Below, piece after piece: positions 20,284-31,103 of a stretch of DNA of 50,585 nt; position 1 is the first letter of the stretch; every line of letters starts with the position of its first letter. The notes below the pieces were generated by a model, which was given only the letters and a program-made list of their open reading frames with translations, did not search any database and was not told where the DNA came from. The translations under genes were made by a program, and so were the position numbers. Source of the DNA: Deltaproteobacteria bacterium (GTDB lineage Bacteria > Desulfobacterota > Binatia > DP-6); the NCBI GenBank assembly GCA_005879585.1, contig VBKG01000335.1:1-50585 (forward strand), read 5' to 3'.

Positions 20284-20542
20284 CCGACCCGAGATACATC
20301 TCGGGTCGGGACCGGACGCGAGAGTGGAACGCTCGGTGACCCGCGCGCGCCGCATGTCGCGGCCGGCGAAAGCCGGCGCGACAGACGAGGTACGCCCGCC
20401 CCGCCGACGCCTCTGTGCGAGGCCTGTCCAGCAAGCCGAAGGCTGGCGGCTTCACCGCTGCGGCGGCATCCGCCGATCGAGCGATGCGCGCCGGGCGCGT
20501 ACCCCGCATGCCGCTCCGACCCGAGACATGAGTCTCGGGTCG
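20284..20542. repeat. Element bounded by two near-identical palindromic hairpins
   Basis: The left hairpin is a perfect 12-bp stem (20284-20295 with 20298-20309, 2-nt loop). The right hairpin is a perfect 11-bp stem (20517-20527 with 20532-20542, loop ATGA). Both stems contain CGACCCGAGA. Inside lie a 6-bp stem closed by a GAAA tetraloop (20362-20377) and a further stem near 20428-20452. The element fills the gap between the convergent genes nadB and purF. It may be a REP/BIME-like repeat, a bidirectional terminator or a structured RNA. I noticed no other copy in this window. There is no T tract as in a classical terminator. Confidence 0.7.
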
Positions 20543-20547
20543 CGCGC

Positions 20548-21957
20548 CTAGCGCTCGCGCGCCTCGAACAGCTGGAACTGGCGAACGGGCACCTCCACGG
20601 GCGGCGCGATGGGATAGCGCCCCGTGAAGCACGCATCGCAGAAGCCCGCCCGCCGGCCGCCGGCGAACGTGTACAGGCCGGCCAGGCTGAGATACGCGAG
20701 GGAGTCCGCGCCGAGGTACTGCTGGATGTCGCCCACGCCGTGCGACGACGCGATCAGCTCCTCCCGCGTGGGCGTGTCGATCCCGTAGAAGCATGGGTGC
20801 GTCGTTGGCGGCGAGCTGATCCGCACGTGAACCTCGCGCGCGCCGGCCTGGCGGATCATGTGCACGAGCTTGCGGCTGGTGGTCCCGCGGACGATCGAGT
20901 CGTCCACCACGATGACGCGCTTGCCGGCGAGCACCTCGCGCAGCGCGTTCAGCTTCACCTTGACGCCGAAGTTGCGGATGGAGCTCGAGGGCTCGATGAA
21001 GGTCCGCCCGACGTAGTGATTGCGGATGAGGCCCATCTCGAACGGCAGCCCGGCCTCCTCCGCGTAGCCGATGGCGGCCGGGAGGCCCGAGTCCGGGACG
21101 GGGATGACGATGTCGGCCGGCACGCCGCTCTCGCGGGCGAGCTGCCGGCCGAGCTCCTTGCGCGCCTCGTACACGTTGCGCCCGAATACCTCGCTGTCGG
21201 GCCGCGCGAAGTACACGTACTCGAACACGCAGTGATGGCTCTCGCTCGCGGGGAACGGGCGCACCGAGTCGACGCCTCGCTCGCTGACGATCACGATCTC
21301 CCCCGGGTCGATCTCGCGCTCGAGACGCGCGTCGACGAGGTCGAGCGCGCACGTCTCCGAGGCGATCACGACGGCATCGCCCACGCGCCCGAGGACGAGC
21401 GGCCGGAAGCCCGCCGGGTCCCGCGCGGCGATCACCCGGTCCTCGGTCATGAAGACCAGCGAATACGCGCCGCGCACCTGGCTGAGCGCGTCGATGATGC
21501 GCTCGAGCAGCGTCGTCTCCGCGGACCGCGCGATCAGGTGGACGATGACCTCGCTGTCGACCGTCGACTGGAAGATCGCCCCGCGCGCCTCGAGCTTGGC
21601 TCGCAGCTCGTCCGCGTTCACCAGGTTCCCGTTGTGCGCGATCGCGAGCGCGCCGTGCGCCCACGACACCACGAACGGCTGACAGTTCTTCAGCACCGTC
21701 GAGCCGCTCGTCGAGTAGCGGTTGTGGCCGATCGCGAGGTGGCCGCGGAGCCGCGCCAGGATGTCGTACTGGAAGATGTCGGCGACGTGGCCCATGCCGC
21801 GGTGGCTGATCAGCGCCTCGCCGTTGGACGCGACGATGCCCGCCGACTCCTGCCCGCGGTGTTGCAGGGCGTAGAGGCTGAGGTAGGCGAGCGTCGCGGC
21901 CTCGGGATGGCCGTAGACGCCAACGACACCGCACTCCTCGTGGAACTTGTCGAACAT
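20548..21957 (-). CDS. purF: Amidophosphoribosyltransferase
   Basis: Catalyses the first committed step of purine synthesis (PRPP + glutamine to phosphoribosylamine). It has 469 residues. The N-terminal Ntn glutaminase carries an eight-residue propeptide before the nucleophile Cys9 ([11 protein letters not shown]). The PRTase loop [14 protein letters not shown] follows. Cysteines in [10 protein letters not shown] and [12 protein letters not shown] fit the iron-sulfur-containing Bacillus-type enzyme. A GGAGG site precedes the ATG by about 5 nt. It is the last gene of the pur run, 47 bp after purL. Confidence 0.95.
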   Translation of the reverse strand: MFDKFHEECGVVGVYGHPEAATLAYLSLYALQHRGQESAGIVASNGEALISHRGMGHVADIFQYDILARLRGHLAIGHNRYSTSGSTVLKNCQPFVVSWAHGALAIAHNGNLVNADELRAKLEARGAIFQSTVDSEVIVHLIARSAETTLLERIIDALSQVRGAYSLVFMTEDRVIAARDPAGFRPLVLGRVGDAVVIASETCALDLVDARLEREIDPGEIVIVSERGVDSVRPFPASESHHCVFEYVYFARPDSEVFGRNVYEARKELGRQLARESGVPADIVIPVPDSGLPAAIGYAEEAGLPFEMGLIRNHYVGRTFIEPSSSIRNFGVKVKLNALREVLAGKRVIVVDDSIVRGTTSRKLVHMIRQAGAREVHVRISSPPTTHPCFYGIDTPTREELIASSHGVGDIQQYLGADSLAYLSLAGLYTFAGGRRAGFCDACFTGRYPIAPPVEVPVRQFQLFEARER

Positions 21958-22004
21958 CCGCGCCTCCGGAGTCTAGCCGAGCACCGTCCGCGAGTACATC
22001 GACG

Positions 22005-24215
22005 TCAGCCGCCGACGCGCTCCGGCAGCGCCCGGCGCCAGCGGGCCCGGGCGTGCTCGATCGGAAGGTCGATCATCTCGCCGATCACGAGGCTCGAGCC
22101 CCGCACCTCTCCGAGGACCGTGAAGGGGACGTCCTCGCGTCGGGCGAGGTCGCGCAGACGGCCGAGATGCCGGCGCCGCAGCGACACCAGCATGCGGGAC
22201 TGGCTCTCGCCGAACAGGAGGGCGTCGGCCCGCATGCCGCTCTCGACCGTGATGCGCGCGCCGAGACCCGCGCCGCCGAACGAGCACTCGGCGAGCGCGA
22301 CCGCGAGCCCGCCTTCCGCGACGTCGTGGGCCGAGCTCAGCAGCCGTTCCGTCGCCGCGGCGAGGCACACGCGCTGCAGCCGCTTCTCCGTTTCGAGATC
22401 GATCCAGGGGGGCGCGCCGCGCACGAGACCATGGACGACGGCGAGATACTCGCTCGCGTTCAGCTCCTCCCGCGTCCGGCCGAGCAGCACGATCGCGTCC
22501 CCCTCGGCCTTCCACCACGGCGTCAAGTGCGCCTCGACGTCGTCGAGCAATCCCACCATGGCGATCACGGGCGTCGGAGGAATGCTGCGACCGTCGGTCT
22601 CGTTGTAGAAGCTGACGTTGCCGCTCACCACGGGCGTGTCGAGCGCTAGACACGCGTCGCGAATGCCCGCGATGCCCTGCTGGAACTCCCACATGACGTC
22701 GGGCCGCTCGGGGTTGCCGTAGTTGAGACAGTCGCTCACGGCGAGCGGACGCGCACCGACCGCGACGACATTGCGCGCCGCCTCGACCACGGCGAGCACG
22801 GCGCCGAGATAGGGATCGAGGAGGCAGTAGCGACTGTTGCAGTCGACGGTGAGCGCGAGGCCCCGGGCCGTCCCCTCGATCCGGACAACGGCCGCATCGC
22901 CGCCGGGGCGCACCGCCGTGTTGCCGCCGACAAGCTGGTCGTATTGGCGATATACCCACTCACGCGAGCAGAGGTTCGGGCTTTCGAGGAGCTGCAGCAG
23001 GACCTCCGTCAGATCCGCGGGCTCGCGCAACGCGGCCAGCTCGAAGTGCTGGAGCTGCTCGAACCGCGCCGGCTCCTCGGCCGGTCGCCGGTAGACCGGG
23101 GCGCTCTCGGTGAGCGCTGCCACCGGCAGTGCGCACACCTCGCGCCCGTGCCAGCGAGCGCGGAACGTTCCGTCGTCCGTCACCCGGCCGATCACGGACA
23201 CTTCCAGATCCCAGCGGCGGAAGATCGCCTCGACGGCGGCCTCCGACCCCTGGCGGACCACCAGTAGCATCCGCTCCTGCGATTCGGAGAGCAGGATCTC
23301 CGCAGGCGTCAGCCCCGGCTCGCGCAGCGGGACGCGGTCGAGGTCGAGCAACATGCCGGCAGCGCCCCGCCCCGCCATCTCGAGCGCGCTCGACGTGAGG
23401 CCGGCGGCGCCCATGTCCTGGATGGCGACGATGTGGTCGGTCCCCATGAGCTCCAGGCACGCCTCGAGTAGGAGCTTCTCGGTGAACGGGTCGCCGACTT
23501 GCACCGCTGGGCGCTTCGCCGCCGCACCCGCATCGAAGGCCGCGGACGCGAGCAGGCTCGCGCCGTGAATGCCGTCCCGTCCCGTGCGCGAGCCGACGTA
23601 GACGACCGGGTTTCCGGGCCCCGCCGCGCGCGCGCGGAACAGCCGATCACGACGCGCCACGCCGCACGTGAACGCGTTCACGAGGATGTTGTGATCGTAG
23701 CCGGCGTCGAAGTAGAGGTCGCCGCCGACGGTGGGCACGCCGATGCAGTTGCCGTAATGGCCGATGCCGCCGACGACGCCCTTCACGAGGTACGGCGTCC
23801 GCGGATGGTCCAGGCGGCCGAAGCGCAGGGCATCGAGATTCGCGACGGGCCGGGCGCCCATCGTGAACACGTCGCGCAGGATGCCACCAACGCCGGTGGC
23901 TGCCCCCTGGAAAGGCTCGATGAACGACGGGTGATTGTGGCTCTCGATCTTGAAGACGGCGGCGAGCCCCTCGCCGATGTCGACGGCACCCGCGTTCTCG
24001 CCGGGACCCTGGATCACCTGCGGGCCCGTCGTCGGCAGCTGGCGCAGCCAGGCGCGCGAGCTCTTGTACGAGCAGTGCTCGGACCACATCACCCCGAAGA
24101 CGCCGAGCTCCTCGAACGTCGGCGCACGACCGAGAACCTCCACGACCTTGGCGTACTCCTCGGCCGTGAGGCCATGGTCGGCCGCGACGTCCGCGGTGAC
24201 CGCCGATACGCTCAC
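22005..24215 (-). CDS. purL: Phosphoribosylformylglycinamidine synthase, large subunit
   Basis: The 736-residue small-type PurL of the PurS/PurL/PurQ complex, which converts FGAR to FGAM using ammonia delivered by PurQ. Family signatures include GVMWSEHCSYKSS, the nucleotide-binding FKIESHNHPSFIEPFQGAAT, GARPVANLDALRFG and a second AIRS-like half (SDCLNYGNPERP, VSGNVSFYNET). It starts with a GTG at 24215 that overlaps the purQ stop (GTGA), so translation is coupled. Confidence 0.95.
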   Translation of the reverse strand: MSVSAVTADVAADHGLTAEEYAKVVEVLGRAPTFEELGVFGVMWSEHCSYKSSRAWLRQLPTTGPQVIQGPGENAGAVDIGEGLAAVFKIESHNHPSFIEPFQGAATGVGGILRDVFTMGARPVANLDALRFGRLDHPRTPYLVKGVVGGIGHYGNCIGVPTVGGDLYFDAGYDHNILVNAFTCGVARRDRLFRARAAGPGNPVVYVGSRTGRDGIHGASLLASAAFDAGAAAKRPAVQVGDPFTEKLLLEACLELMGTDHIVAIQDMGAAGLTSSALEMAGRGAAGMLLDLDRVPLREPGLTPAEILLSESQERMLLVVRQGSEAAVEAIFRRWDLEVSVIGRVTDDGTFRARWHGREVCALPVAALTESAPVYRRPAEEPARFEQLQHFELAALREPADLTEVLLQLLESPNLCSREWVYRQYDQLVGGNTAVRPGGDAAVVRIEGTARGLALTVDCNSRYCLLDPYLGAVLAVVEAARNVVAVGARPLAVSDCLNYGNPERPDVMWEFQQGIAGIRDACLALDTPVVSGNVSFYNETDGRSIPPTPVIAMVGLLDDVEAHLTPWWKAEGDAIVLLGRTREELNASEYLAVVHGLVRGAPPWIDLETEKRLQRVCLAAATERLLSSAHDVAEGGLAVALAECSFGGAGLGARITVESGMRADALLFGESQSRMLVSLRRRHLGRLRDLARREDVPFTVLGEVRGSSLVIGEMIDLPIEHARARWRRALPERVGG

Positions 24216-24946
24216 GGGGCCTGGACGCGGGGCTCGTCGCCGCGGCTTCGTCCGCCATCACGGAGCCACGACTGGACCGACCGGAAGACTGCGAGGCCGT
24301 CCTCGCCACCCACGAGACGCTCGGTGGCGTATTCCGGGTGCGGCATGAGGCCGAGCACGTTCCGCTCTGCGCTGCACACCCCAGCGATGTTGCCGAGCGA
24401 GCCGTTGGGGTTCGCTTCCGGCCCTACCCGCCCGGCCGCGTCGGCGTAGCGGAACACCACCTGGTCCCGCGCTTCCAGCTCGGCCAGCGTGGTCTCGTCG
24501 GCGACGTAGCAGCCCTCGCCGTGCTTGATCGGCAGGGTCAAGAGACTGCCGCGCCCACAGCTCGCGGTGAACGGCGTCGCGGTCGTCTCGATCCGGGCGA
24601 TCACGAGGTCGCAGACGAAGCTCAGCGAACGGTTGCGGACGAGGGCACCGGGCAGCAGACCCGCCTCGCACAGGATCTGGAAGCCGTTGCAGATGCCGAG
24701 CACGAGGCCGCCGCGCCGCGCGTGGGCGACGACGGCCGCCATGATGGGCGAGAACTTGGCCATCGCGCCGCAGCGCAGGTAGTCGCCGTAGGAGAATCCA
24801 CCGGGGAGGATCACGCAGTCGGCGCCGCGCAGATCCACGTCCTTGTGCCAGAGCGCGATGGCCTCGTCGCCGAGCACGCGCTCCACCACGCGGAGCGCCT
24901 GCGCGTCGTCGTTCGACCCCGGAAACGTCACCACACCCCAGCGCAT
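24212..24946 (-). CDS. purQ: Phosphoribosylformylglycinamidine synthase, glutaminase subunit
   Basis: A class I glutamine amidotransferase of 244 residues that supplies ammonia to PurL. The nucleophile is Cys86 in LVLGICNGFQILCE, and the His/Glu of LMPHPEYATE complete the triad. PGGFSYGDYLRCGAMA is the typical oxyanion region. The ATG at 24946 (MRWGVVTFPGSN) matches the family start. It follows purS by 4 bp. Confidence 0.95.
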   Translation of the reverse strand: MRWGVVTFPGSNDDAQALRVVERVLGDEAIALWHKDVDLRGADCVILPGGFSYGDYLRCGAMAKFSPIMAAVVAHARRGGLVLGICNGFQILCEAGLLPGALVRNRSLSFVCDLVIARIETTATPFTASCGRGSLLTLPIKHGEGCYVADETTLAELEARDQVVFRYADAAGRVGPEANPNGSLGNIAGVCSAERNVLGLMPHPEYATERLVGGEDGLAVFRSVQSWLRDGGRSRGDEPRVQAP

Positions 24947-24950
24947 GCGC

Positions 24951-25211
24951 CTAGCTCCGATCCGCGACGAGCTCCACGCGGTAATCCTCGATGACGCCGT
25001 TGGCGAGCAGCCGCTCGCACATCTGGCGGACGCGCGCATCGGCTGCCTCGCGCGATGCACCGCCGAGGCGCATCTCGATGTACTTGCCGACCGTCACATC
25101 GCTGACCTCGTCGAAGCCGAGCACGTGCAGCGACTGCTCGACCGTCTTGCCCTGCGGATCGAGGATGCCCCGCTTGGGGGTGACGTAGACCCGCGCCAGC
25201 AGGCCGGGCAT
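24951..25211 (-). CDS. purS: Phosphoribosylformylglycinamidine synthase subunit PurS
   Basis: An 86-residue subunit that bridges PurL and PurQ and helps channel ammonia. It begins MPGLLARVYVTPKRGILDPQ, the standard PurS N-terminus, and has VGKYIEMRLGG in the core. Its ATG overlaps the purC stop by one base (TGATG). Together with the short purL it shows that this organism uses the three-subunit FGAM synthase. Confidence 0.94.
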   Translation of the reverse strand: MPGLLARVYVTPKRGILDPQGKTVEQSLHVLGFDEVSDVTVGKYIEMRLGGASREAADARVRQMCERLLANGVIEDYRVELVADRS

Positions 25212-25924
25212 CACGCTGCCGCGGTGCAGATCCGGCGCGTCGCCTCCTGATACGCGTCCTCGACGCCGCCCATGTCGCGCCGGAAGCGGTCCTTGTCGAG
25301 CTTCTCGCCGCTCTGCTTGTCCCAGAACCGGCACGTGTCCGGACAGATCTCGTCGGCCAGGAGGAGCTTTCCGTGGTGACGCCCGAACTCGAGCTTCATG
25401 TCGACCAGCACGATCTCGCGCTGGTCCAGGAATTCGCGCAGCAGCGCATTCACGCGGAGTGCCGTCTCGTTGATGTGGGACAGCTCGTGCGCCGTCGCGA
25501 GCTTCAGATAGCGGATGTGCCAGTCGTTGATCATCGGGTCGTCGAGCGCGTCGTCCTTGTAGAAGTGCTCGAGGATCGGCTCGGGCAGGAGCTCGCCCTC
25601 GGGCTTCCCGAGGCGCTTCGCGAGGCTACCGGCCACCAGGTTCCTGGCGACCACCTCGATCTTCACGATCTCGCAGGCGCGCACCAGCATGTCACGATCG
25701 TTGAGGCGGCGGACGAAGTGCGTCGGGACGCCCTGCTCCTCGAGGAAGCGGAAGAGCACCTCGGACATGCGGTTGTTGAGGATGCCCTTGTCGACGATCG
25801 TGCCCCGCTTCTTGGCGTTGAACGCCGTCGCGTCGTCCTTGAAATGCTGGATCAACACGTCCGGGTCGGAGGTGCGATAGAGCTGCTTGGCCTTGCCCTC
25901 GTAGAGAAGCTCACGCTGCTCCAT
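25211..25924 (-). CDS. purC: SAICAR synthetase
   Basis: Phosphoribosylaminoimidazole-succinocarboxamide synthase, 237 residues. It joins aspartate to CAIR using ATP. It begins LLYEGKAKQLYRTSDPD (nucleotide-binding region) and contains EIVKIEVVARNLVAGS, LVDMKLEFGRH and ADEICPDTCRFW, all family motifs. The ATG at 25924 overlaps the 3' end of purB by 14 nt, and the stop overlaps purS. Confidence 0.95.
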   Translation of the reverse strand: MEQRELLYEGKAKQLYRTSDPDVLIQHFKDDATAFNAKKRGTIVDKGILNNRMSEVLFRFLEEQGVPTHFVRRLNDRDMLVRACEIVKIEVVARNLVAGSLAKRLGKPEGELLPEPILEHFYKDDALDDPMINDWHIRYLKLATAHELSHINETALRVNALLREFLDQREIVLVDMKLEFGRHHGKLLLADEICPDTCRFWDKQSGEKLDKDRFRRDMGGVEDAYQEATRRICTAAA

Positions 25925-27209
25925 CGTCGTCCTCCAAGGCCCGCGCGAAGAGAGTCTCGATATGCCGCAGGTGGTGTCGCATGTCAAAGAGGTCGGCGAT
26001 CTCCTGCGACGAAAGATGGCGGCCGACGTCCGGGTCGGCCGCGAGCCGCGTCTGAAAGTCGCCGCTCGCGAGCGCGTGACGCTGAACCCAGCGGTAGGCG
26101 TCGTCGCGCGTCACACCGCGCCGCACGAGCGCGAGGAGGATCTGCTCGGAGAAGATCGCCCCGCCCAGCCGTTCGAGGTTGGCGCGCATCACCGCGGGCC
26201 GGACCTCGAGCCCCTCGACGATGTCGGCCAGCCGCGCCAGCATGAAGTCGACGACGATCGTCGCATCCGGACCGATCACCCGCTCGACCGCGGAGTGGCT
26301 GATGTCGCGCTCGTGCCAGAGTGCCATGTCCTCGAGCGCGGCGAGCGCATGGGCGCGGACGAGGCGCGCGAGCCCGCATATGTTCTCCGCGAGCACGGGG
26401 TTCCGCTTGTGCGGCATCGCCGACGAGCCCTTCTGTCCGGGGGCGAAGGGCTCCGCCGCCTCCCCCACCTCGGTCCGCTGCAGGTGGCGGATCTCGAGGG
26501 CGATGCGCTCACACGTGCCGGCCACCACCGCGAGACTGGTGAACACCTCCGCGTGCCGGTCCCGGGGCACGACCTGCGTCGCGATCGGCTCGGCCTTGAG
26601 CCCGAGGCGCATGCAGACGGCGCGCTCGACGGCCGGATCGTGGTTAGCGAACGTGCCGACCGCACCCGAGAGCTTCCCGTAAGCGATGCCGTCGCGCGCC
26701 GACGCGAGCCGCTGCCGGTCGCGGCCGAGCTCCGCCCACCAGCTCGCGCACTTGAGGCCGAAGGTGATCGGCTCCGCATGGATCCCGTGCGTCCGGCCGA
26801 TCATGACCGTGTCGCGATGCTGAACGGCCTGGCGGCGCACCGCCTGCCGCAGCCGATCGACGCCCGCCAGCAGCAGGTTCGCAGCGTCACGCAGCTGGAG
26901 CGCGAAGGCGGTGTCGACGACGTCGCTGGAGGTGAGGCCCAGGTGGAGGTACCGTCCTTCGTCGCCCACGGTTTCCGCAACGGCCGACACGAAGGCCACG
27001 ACGTCGTGCTTCACCTCGTCCTCGATTGCCCGCATCCGCGCCACGTCGACCCGCGCCTCGGCCCGGAGCTTCCTCGCCGCCCCGGACGGGATCTCGCCGC
27101 GTTCGGCGAGCACGTCCGTCAAGACGAGCTCGATCTCGAGCCAGCGGGCGAGCCGGGCTTCCTCGGACCAGAGGCGGCCCATCTCGGGGCGGGTGTAGCG
27201 CGCCAGCAT
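25911..27209 (-). CDS. purB: Adenylosuccinate lyase
   Basis: A 432-residue fumarase/aspartase-superfamily enzyme that removes fumarate from SAICAR and adenylosuccinate. The signature GSSAMPHKRNP is at 261-271, with GRTHGIHAEP around His141 and LTSSDVVDT near residue 92. It starts 5 bp after dut. The overlap with purC implies coupled translation. Confidence 0.95.
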   Translation of the reverse strand: MLARYTRPEMGRLWSEEARLARWLEIELVLTDVLAERGEIPSGAARKLRAEARVDVARMRAIEDEVKHDVVAFVSAVAETVGDEGRYLHLGLTSSDVVDTAFALQLRDAANLLLAGVDRLRQAVRRQAVQHRDTVMIGRTHGIHAEPITFGLKCASWWAELGRDRQRLASARDGIAYGKLSGAVGTFANHDPAVERAVCMRLGLKAEPIATQVVPRDRHAEVFTSLAVVAGTCERIALEIRHLQRTEVGEAAEPFAPGQKGSSAMPHKRNPVLAENICGLARLVRAHALAALEDMALWHERDISHSAVERVIGPDATIVVDFMLARLADIVEGLEVRPAVMRANLERLGGAIFSEQILLALVRRGVTRDDAYRWVQRHALASGDFQTRLAADPDVGRHLSSQEIADLFDMRHHLRHIETLFARALEDDDGAA

Positions 27210-27214
27210 CGCGC

Positions 27215-27715
27215 TCAGCCCGCCCCGTGGCGGGCACGCGCCCGTCGGGGCGGGCGCGGCGTGTCCGTGCTGCCGAAGCCGCCCTCTCCGCGCTCACTGG
27301 CCGGCAGCTCGACCACTTCCTGCCATGCGACGTTCGCGACCGGGGCGACGACGAGCTGCGCGATGCGGTCGCCGCGACGGATGCGGACGGGTGCGGCCCC
27401 GAGGTTGACGAGCAGCACGCAGACCTCGCCACGGTAGTCGGTATCGATCGTGCCCGGCGCGTTGAGCAGGGTCAGCCCTTCCCGGTGCGCCAGGCCACTC
27501 CGGGGTCGCACCTGCCCCTCGTATCCGACGGGAATGGCGAGCGCGAGCCCCGTCGGTACGAGCCGCCGCTCGCCCGGGCGGAGCACCACGTCGGTCGAGA
27601 CGTCCGCGGCGAGATCCATGCCGGCCGCGCCGGGCGTCATGTAGCGAGGCAGCTCGAGCGGACGCGCGGTCCGCCTCACGCGGCGCACCCGGACCCGCAC
27701 GGCCCGCGCGGTCAC
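27215..27715 (-). CDS. dut: dUTP diphosphatase
   Basis: A trimeric dUTPase of 166 residues, slightly long at the N-terminus, which begins with an Arg-rich stretch. Motifs are AAGMDLAAD (1), [20 protein letters not shown] (2-3), [14 protein letters not shown] (4) and the C-terminal arm GEGGFGSTD (5). It hydrolyses dUTP to dUMP. It starts with a GTG that overlaps the peptidase stop (GTGA). It is placed between the M16 peptidase and the purine genes. Confidence 0.92.
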   Translation of the reverse strand: MTARAVRVRVRRVRRTARPLELPRYMTPGAAGMDLAADVSTDVVLRPGERRLVPTGLALAIPVGYEGQVRPRSGLAHREGLTLLNAPGTIDTDYRGEVCVLLVNLGAAPVRIRRGDRIAQLVVAPVANVAWQEVVELPASERGEGGFGSTDTPRPPRRARARHGAG

Positions 27716-28965
27716 CCGCGCAGGACCTCGTCCGTCACCTTCTCGCCGCGCAGGTCGCCGAGGATCGTCAGTGCGAGCGTTCCCGGCCGGAAGAGACGCG
27801 TCGCCACGCGCACGATGTCATCGTTGGTCACGCCGTCGATCGCCGCCGCCACCTCTTCGAGCGGCACCTCGCGGCCGAAATAGATGTCGTTCGTCGCGAT
27901 GCGACTCATGCGGCTGTCGCTGGTTTCGAGGCCGAGCAGCATGTTGCCCTTGCGCTGGTTCTTCACCCGCTCGAGCTCCGCCGCCGCCAGCCCTTCCCGG
28001 GTGACGCGGTCGAGCTCGCCCCGGATGACGTCCACGACCTCCCGCACCCACTCGGCGCTCGTGCCGACGTAGAACCCGACATAGCCGGCGTCGAGGTAAC
28101 ACGACTGGAACGAGTACACGGTATACGCGCGCCCGCGACGCTCGCGGATCTCCTGGAAGAGCCGCGAGCTCATGCCGCCGCCGAGCGCGAGGTTCAGGAT
28201 GTGCGCCGCATAGCGGTCGGCGTCGGTCTGCGCGATGCCGGGTGTCCCGAGGCAGAGATGCACCTGCTCGAGACTCTTCTCGTGCACCCACAGGCCCGCG
28301 TGCGGGTCGGGCGGACGCCCGTCGACACGCACCGCGGTCCCGCGGAGATCGCCGAAGCTCTGTGCCGCGACCGCGACCAGCTCGTCGTGACGGAGGTTTC
28401 CGGCGGCGCTGATCAGGATCCGATCGGGCCGGTATCGTCGATCGAGAAACGCGAGAAAGTCATCGCGGCCGAAGCGGCCGACCGTTTCCGCGGTGCCCGC
28501 AATCGGCCGCGAGAGCGGATGCCCCGGCCAGAAAGCGAGGTTGAAAAGCTCGTGGACGTAGTCGTCGGGCGTGTCCTCGACCTGCGATATCTCCTGGACG
28601 ATGACCGACCGCTCGCGTTCGATCTCCTCGGCGGCGAAGCGCGAATTGGTGAAGATATCCGCGAGTACGTCGAGCGCGAGCGGCAGATGGTGCGGGAGAA
28701 CCTTGCCGTAATAGCAAGTGTATTCCTTGCCTGTGAACGCGTTCAGCACGCCGCCGACCGCGTCGATCTCCTCCGCGATGTTGGCGGCCGTGCGCCGCTC
28801 GGTGCCTTTGAAAAAGAGATGCTCGAGGAAGTGCGAGATGCCGGCCTGCTCCGGCGCCTCGTAGCGGGACCCGTTTTCGACCCAGATCCCGACGGTGACC
28901 GACGGCAGATCGGCGAGCTCCTCCGACAGCACCCGGACACCGTTCGGCAGCCGTGTAGCCCGCAT
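27712..28965 (-). CDS. M16 family zinc metallopeptidase (PqqL/processing-peptidase type)
   Basis: A 417-residue pitrilysin-type protease with the inverted zinc motif HFLEH at 45-49 and the downstream Glu region ([20 protein letters not shown]). The second half carries [20 protein letters not shown], the R/Y signature of M16 C-terminal domains. No signal peptide is seen. It follows pnp by 4 bp, an arrangement common in many bacteria; the physiological substrate is unknown. Confidence 0.92.
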   Translation of the reverse strand: MRATRLPNGVRVLSEELADLPSVTVGIWVENGSRYEAPEQAGISHFLEHLFFKGTERRTAANIAEEIDAVGGVLNAFTGKEYTCYYGKVLPHHLPLALDVLADIFTNSRFAAEEIERERSVIVQEISQVEDTPDDYVHELFNLAFWPGHPLSRPIAGTAETVGRFGRDDFLAFLDRRYRPDRILISAAGNLRHDELVAVAAQSFGDLRGTAVRVDGRPPDPHAGLWVHEKSLEQVHLCLGTPGIAQTDADRYAAHILNLALGGGMSSRLFQEIRERRGRAYTVYSFQSCYLDAGYVGFYVGTSAEWVREVVDVIRGELDRVTREGLAAAELERVKNQRKGNMLLGLETSDSRMSRIATNDIYFGREVPLEEVAAAIDGVTNDDIVRVATRLFRPGTLALTILGDLRGEKVTDEVLRG

Positions 28966-28969
28966 GGGC

Positions 28970-31090
28970 TCAGGGGCGCGCCTCTTGGTCTTCGTCGGCG
29001 GGCTTCTTGAGCGTCTCCTTGCGCGAGAGACGGATCTTTCCCGACTTGTCCACCTCGAGCACCTTCACGTCGATGACGTCCCCCTCCTTGAGGACGTCGG
29101 ACACCTTCCGCACGCGCTCGTGCGCGAGCTGCGAAATGTGCACGAGTCCGTCCGTTCCCGGGAAGATCTCGACGAATGCGCCGAAGTCGACGATCTTGCG
29201 AACAGTGCCGCGATAGACCTTGCCGACCTCGGCCTCGGCGGTGACGGCGCGGATCTTGTCGATCGCGATCTGCATCGAGGTCCCGTCGGCGGAGGCGACG
29301 TACACGGTCCCATCGTCCTCGACGTCGATCTTGACGCCGGTCTCCTCCGTGATGCCGCGGATCACCTTGCCACCTGGACCGATCAGGTCACGGATGCGAT
29401 CGGGCTTGATGTGCAGCGTGATGATGCGCGGCGCGTACATCGAGAGCTCGCTGTGCGGCCGCGCGAGCGTGCGGCTCATCACGCCGAGGATGTGGAGGCG
29501 CGCGGTACGGGCCTCCTCGAGCGCCTGCTGCATGACCGCGCGCGTCACGCCGCCGATCTTGATGTCCATCTGCACCGCCGTGACGCCTTGCTCGGTACCG
29601 GCCACCTTGAAGTCCATGTCGCCGAGATGGTCCTCGTCGCCGAGGATGTCCGACAGCACCCGGACCTCGTCGCCCTCCTTGATGAGGCCCATGGCCACGC
29701 CGGCCACCGGCGCCTTGACCGGGACGCCGGCCGCCATCAGCGACAGCGACCCTCCGCACACGGTCGCCATCGACGACGACCCGTTGGATTCGAGCACCTC
29801 GGAGACGATGCGGATGGTGTACGGGAACTCCTCCTCGCCGGGCAGCACGGGGGTCAGCGCCCGCTCCGCCAGCGCGCCGTGGCCGACCTCCCGCCGCCCG
29901 GGGCCGCGCAGGAACTTCACCTCCCCGGTACTGAACGGCGGGAAGTTGTAGTGCAGCATGAACTTCTTGTACGTCTCGCCGATCAGCGCGTCGATCTTCT
30001 GCTCGTCGGAGGACGTGCCGAGCGTCGTCACCACGAGGGCCTGGGTCTCACCGCGGGTGAAGAGTGCCGAACCGTGCGTCCGCGGCAGCACCTCGACCTC
30101 GCAGCTGATCGGCCGGATGTCCGCGAGGCCGCGGCCGTCGATGCGCCGCCGCTCGTGGACGATGGTCTCGCGTACGACGTCTCGCGTCAGTCGGTCGAAG
30201 ATGTCGCCGACCTCCTTGGCCCGCTCCGGCGAGCCGTTGGCCACGGCGCTGACGACGTCCTGGCGTGCGGCGTCGAGCGCCGCGTACCGCTCCTGCTTCA
30301 CGGACGTGGCGAGCGCCGCGCGCAGCTTCGGAAGCGCGAGCTGCCGGACCTGCTGCTCGAGCGCGCCGTCGGTCTTCGCCTCGGTGACCGTGCGCTTCGG
30401 CTTACCGACCTGGCGCTGCAGCTGGTCCTGGAGGGCGATCAGGGGCTGCAGCGCCTCGTGCGCGGCGAACAGCGCCTCGAGAAGGACCTGATCCGGCAGC
30501 ATGCTGGCGCCGCCCTCGACCATCACGATGGCGTCGCGGCTGCCGGCGACGATCAGGTTGAGATCGCTCTCGGCGAGCTGGCTGGTCATCGGATTCACGA
30601 CGAAGCGTCCGCCGATGCGGCCCACGCGGACGGCGGCGATGGGACCGAGCCAGGGAACGTCGGAGAGGACGAGCGCGGTGGACGCCCCGACGATCGAAAG
30701 GACGTCGGGATCGTTTTCCTTGTCGTGCGACAGCACGGTGGCGATGATCTGCGTCTCGCACCGGAAGCCTTTCGGAAACAGCGGCCGGACGGGACGGTCG
30801 ATCAGGCGCGAAGTGAGGATCTCTTTTTCCGCCGGCCGGCCCTCGCGCTTGAAGAAGCCGCCGGGGATCTTACCGGCCGCGAAGGTCTTCTCCTGGTAGT
30901 CGCAGGTGAGCGGAAAGAAATCGATTCCCTCGCGCGGGGACGAACTGGCGGTGGCCGTGACCAGCACGACGGTCTCGCCGAACTGCACGAGCGCCGCGCC
31001 GCCCGCCTGCTTGGCCATGCGCCCTGTTTCGATGGACAGCGGCCGACCGTTAAAATCGACCTGTACTCGCTGATAGCTCGGACCCGACAT
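28970..31090 (-). CDS. pnp: Polyribonucleotide nucleotidyltransferase (PNPase)
   Basis: A phosphorolytic 3'-5' exoribonuclease of 706 residues. It has two RNase PH domains (the second contains [17 protein letters not shown] and the catalytic [16 protein letters not shown]), a helical linker, a KH domain ([20 protein letters not shown]) and an S1 domain ([20 protein letters not shown]). The ATG at 31090 follows a GGGAG ribosome site, whereas the longer frame to 31120 lacks one. A short stem-loop lies just upstream. It follows rpsO, as in most bacteria. Confidence 0.95.
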   Translation of the reverse strand: MSGPSYQRVQVDFNGRPLSIETGRMAKQAGGAALVQFGETVVLVTATASSSPREGIDFFPLTCDYQEKTFAAGKIPGGFFKREGRPAEKEILTSRLIDRPVRPLFPKGFRCETQIIATVLSHDKENDPDVLSIVGASTALVLSDVPWLGPIAAVRVGRIGGRFVVNPMTSQLAESDLNLIVAGSRDAIVMVEGGASMLPDQVLLEALFAAHEALQPLIALQDQLQRQVGKPKRTVTEAKTDGALEQQVRQLALPKLRAALATSVKQERYAALDAARQDVVSAVANGSPERAKEVGDIFDRLTRDVVRETIVHERRRIDGRGLADIRPISCEVEVLPRTHGSALFTRGETQALVVTTLGTSSDEQKIDALIGETYKKFMLHYNFPPFSTGEVKFLRGPGRREVGHGALAERALTPVLPGEEEFPYTIRIVSEVLESNGSSSMATVCGGSLSLMAAGVPVKAPVAGVAMGLIKEGDEVRVLSDILGDEDHLGDMDFKVAGTEQGVTAVQMDIKIGGVTRAVMQQALEEARTARLHILGVMSRTLARPHSELSMYAPRIITLHIKPDRIRDLIGPGGKVIRGITEETGVKIDVEDDGTVYVASADGTSMQIAIDKIRAVTAEAEVGKVYRGTVRKIVDFGAFVEIFPGTDGLVHISQLAHERVRKVSDVLKEGDVIDVKVLEVDKSGKIRLSRKETLKKPADEDQEARP

Positions 31091-31103
31091 GCTGTTATCT
31101 CCC

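Noticed and set aside
20324-20551. A 75-residue Arg-rich reading frame inside the hairpin-bounded element
   Set aside because: Its composition is that of GC-rich repeat DNA, it runs into the purF end, and the region is better explained by paired hairpins.
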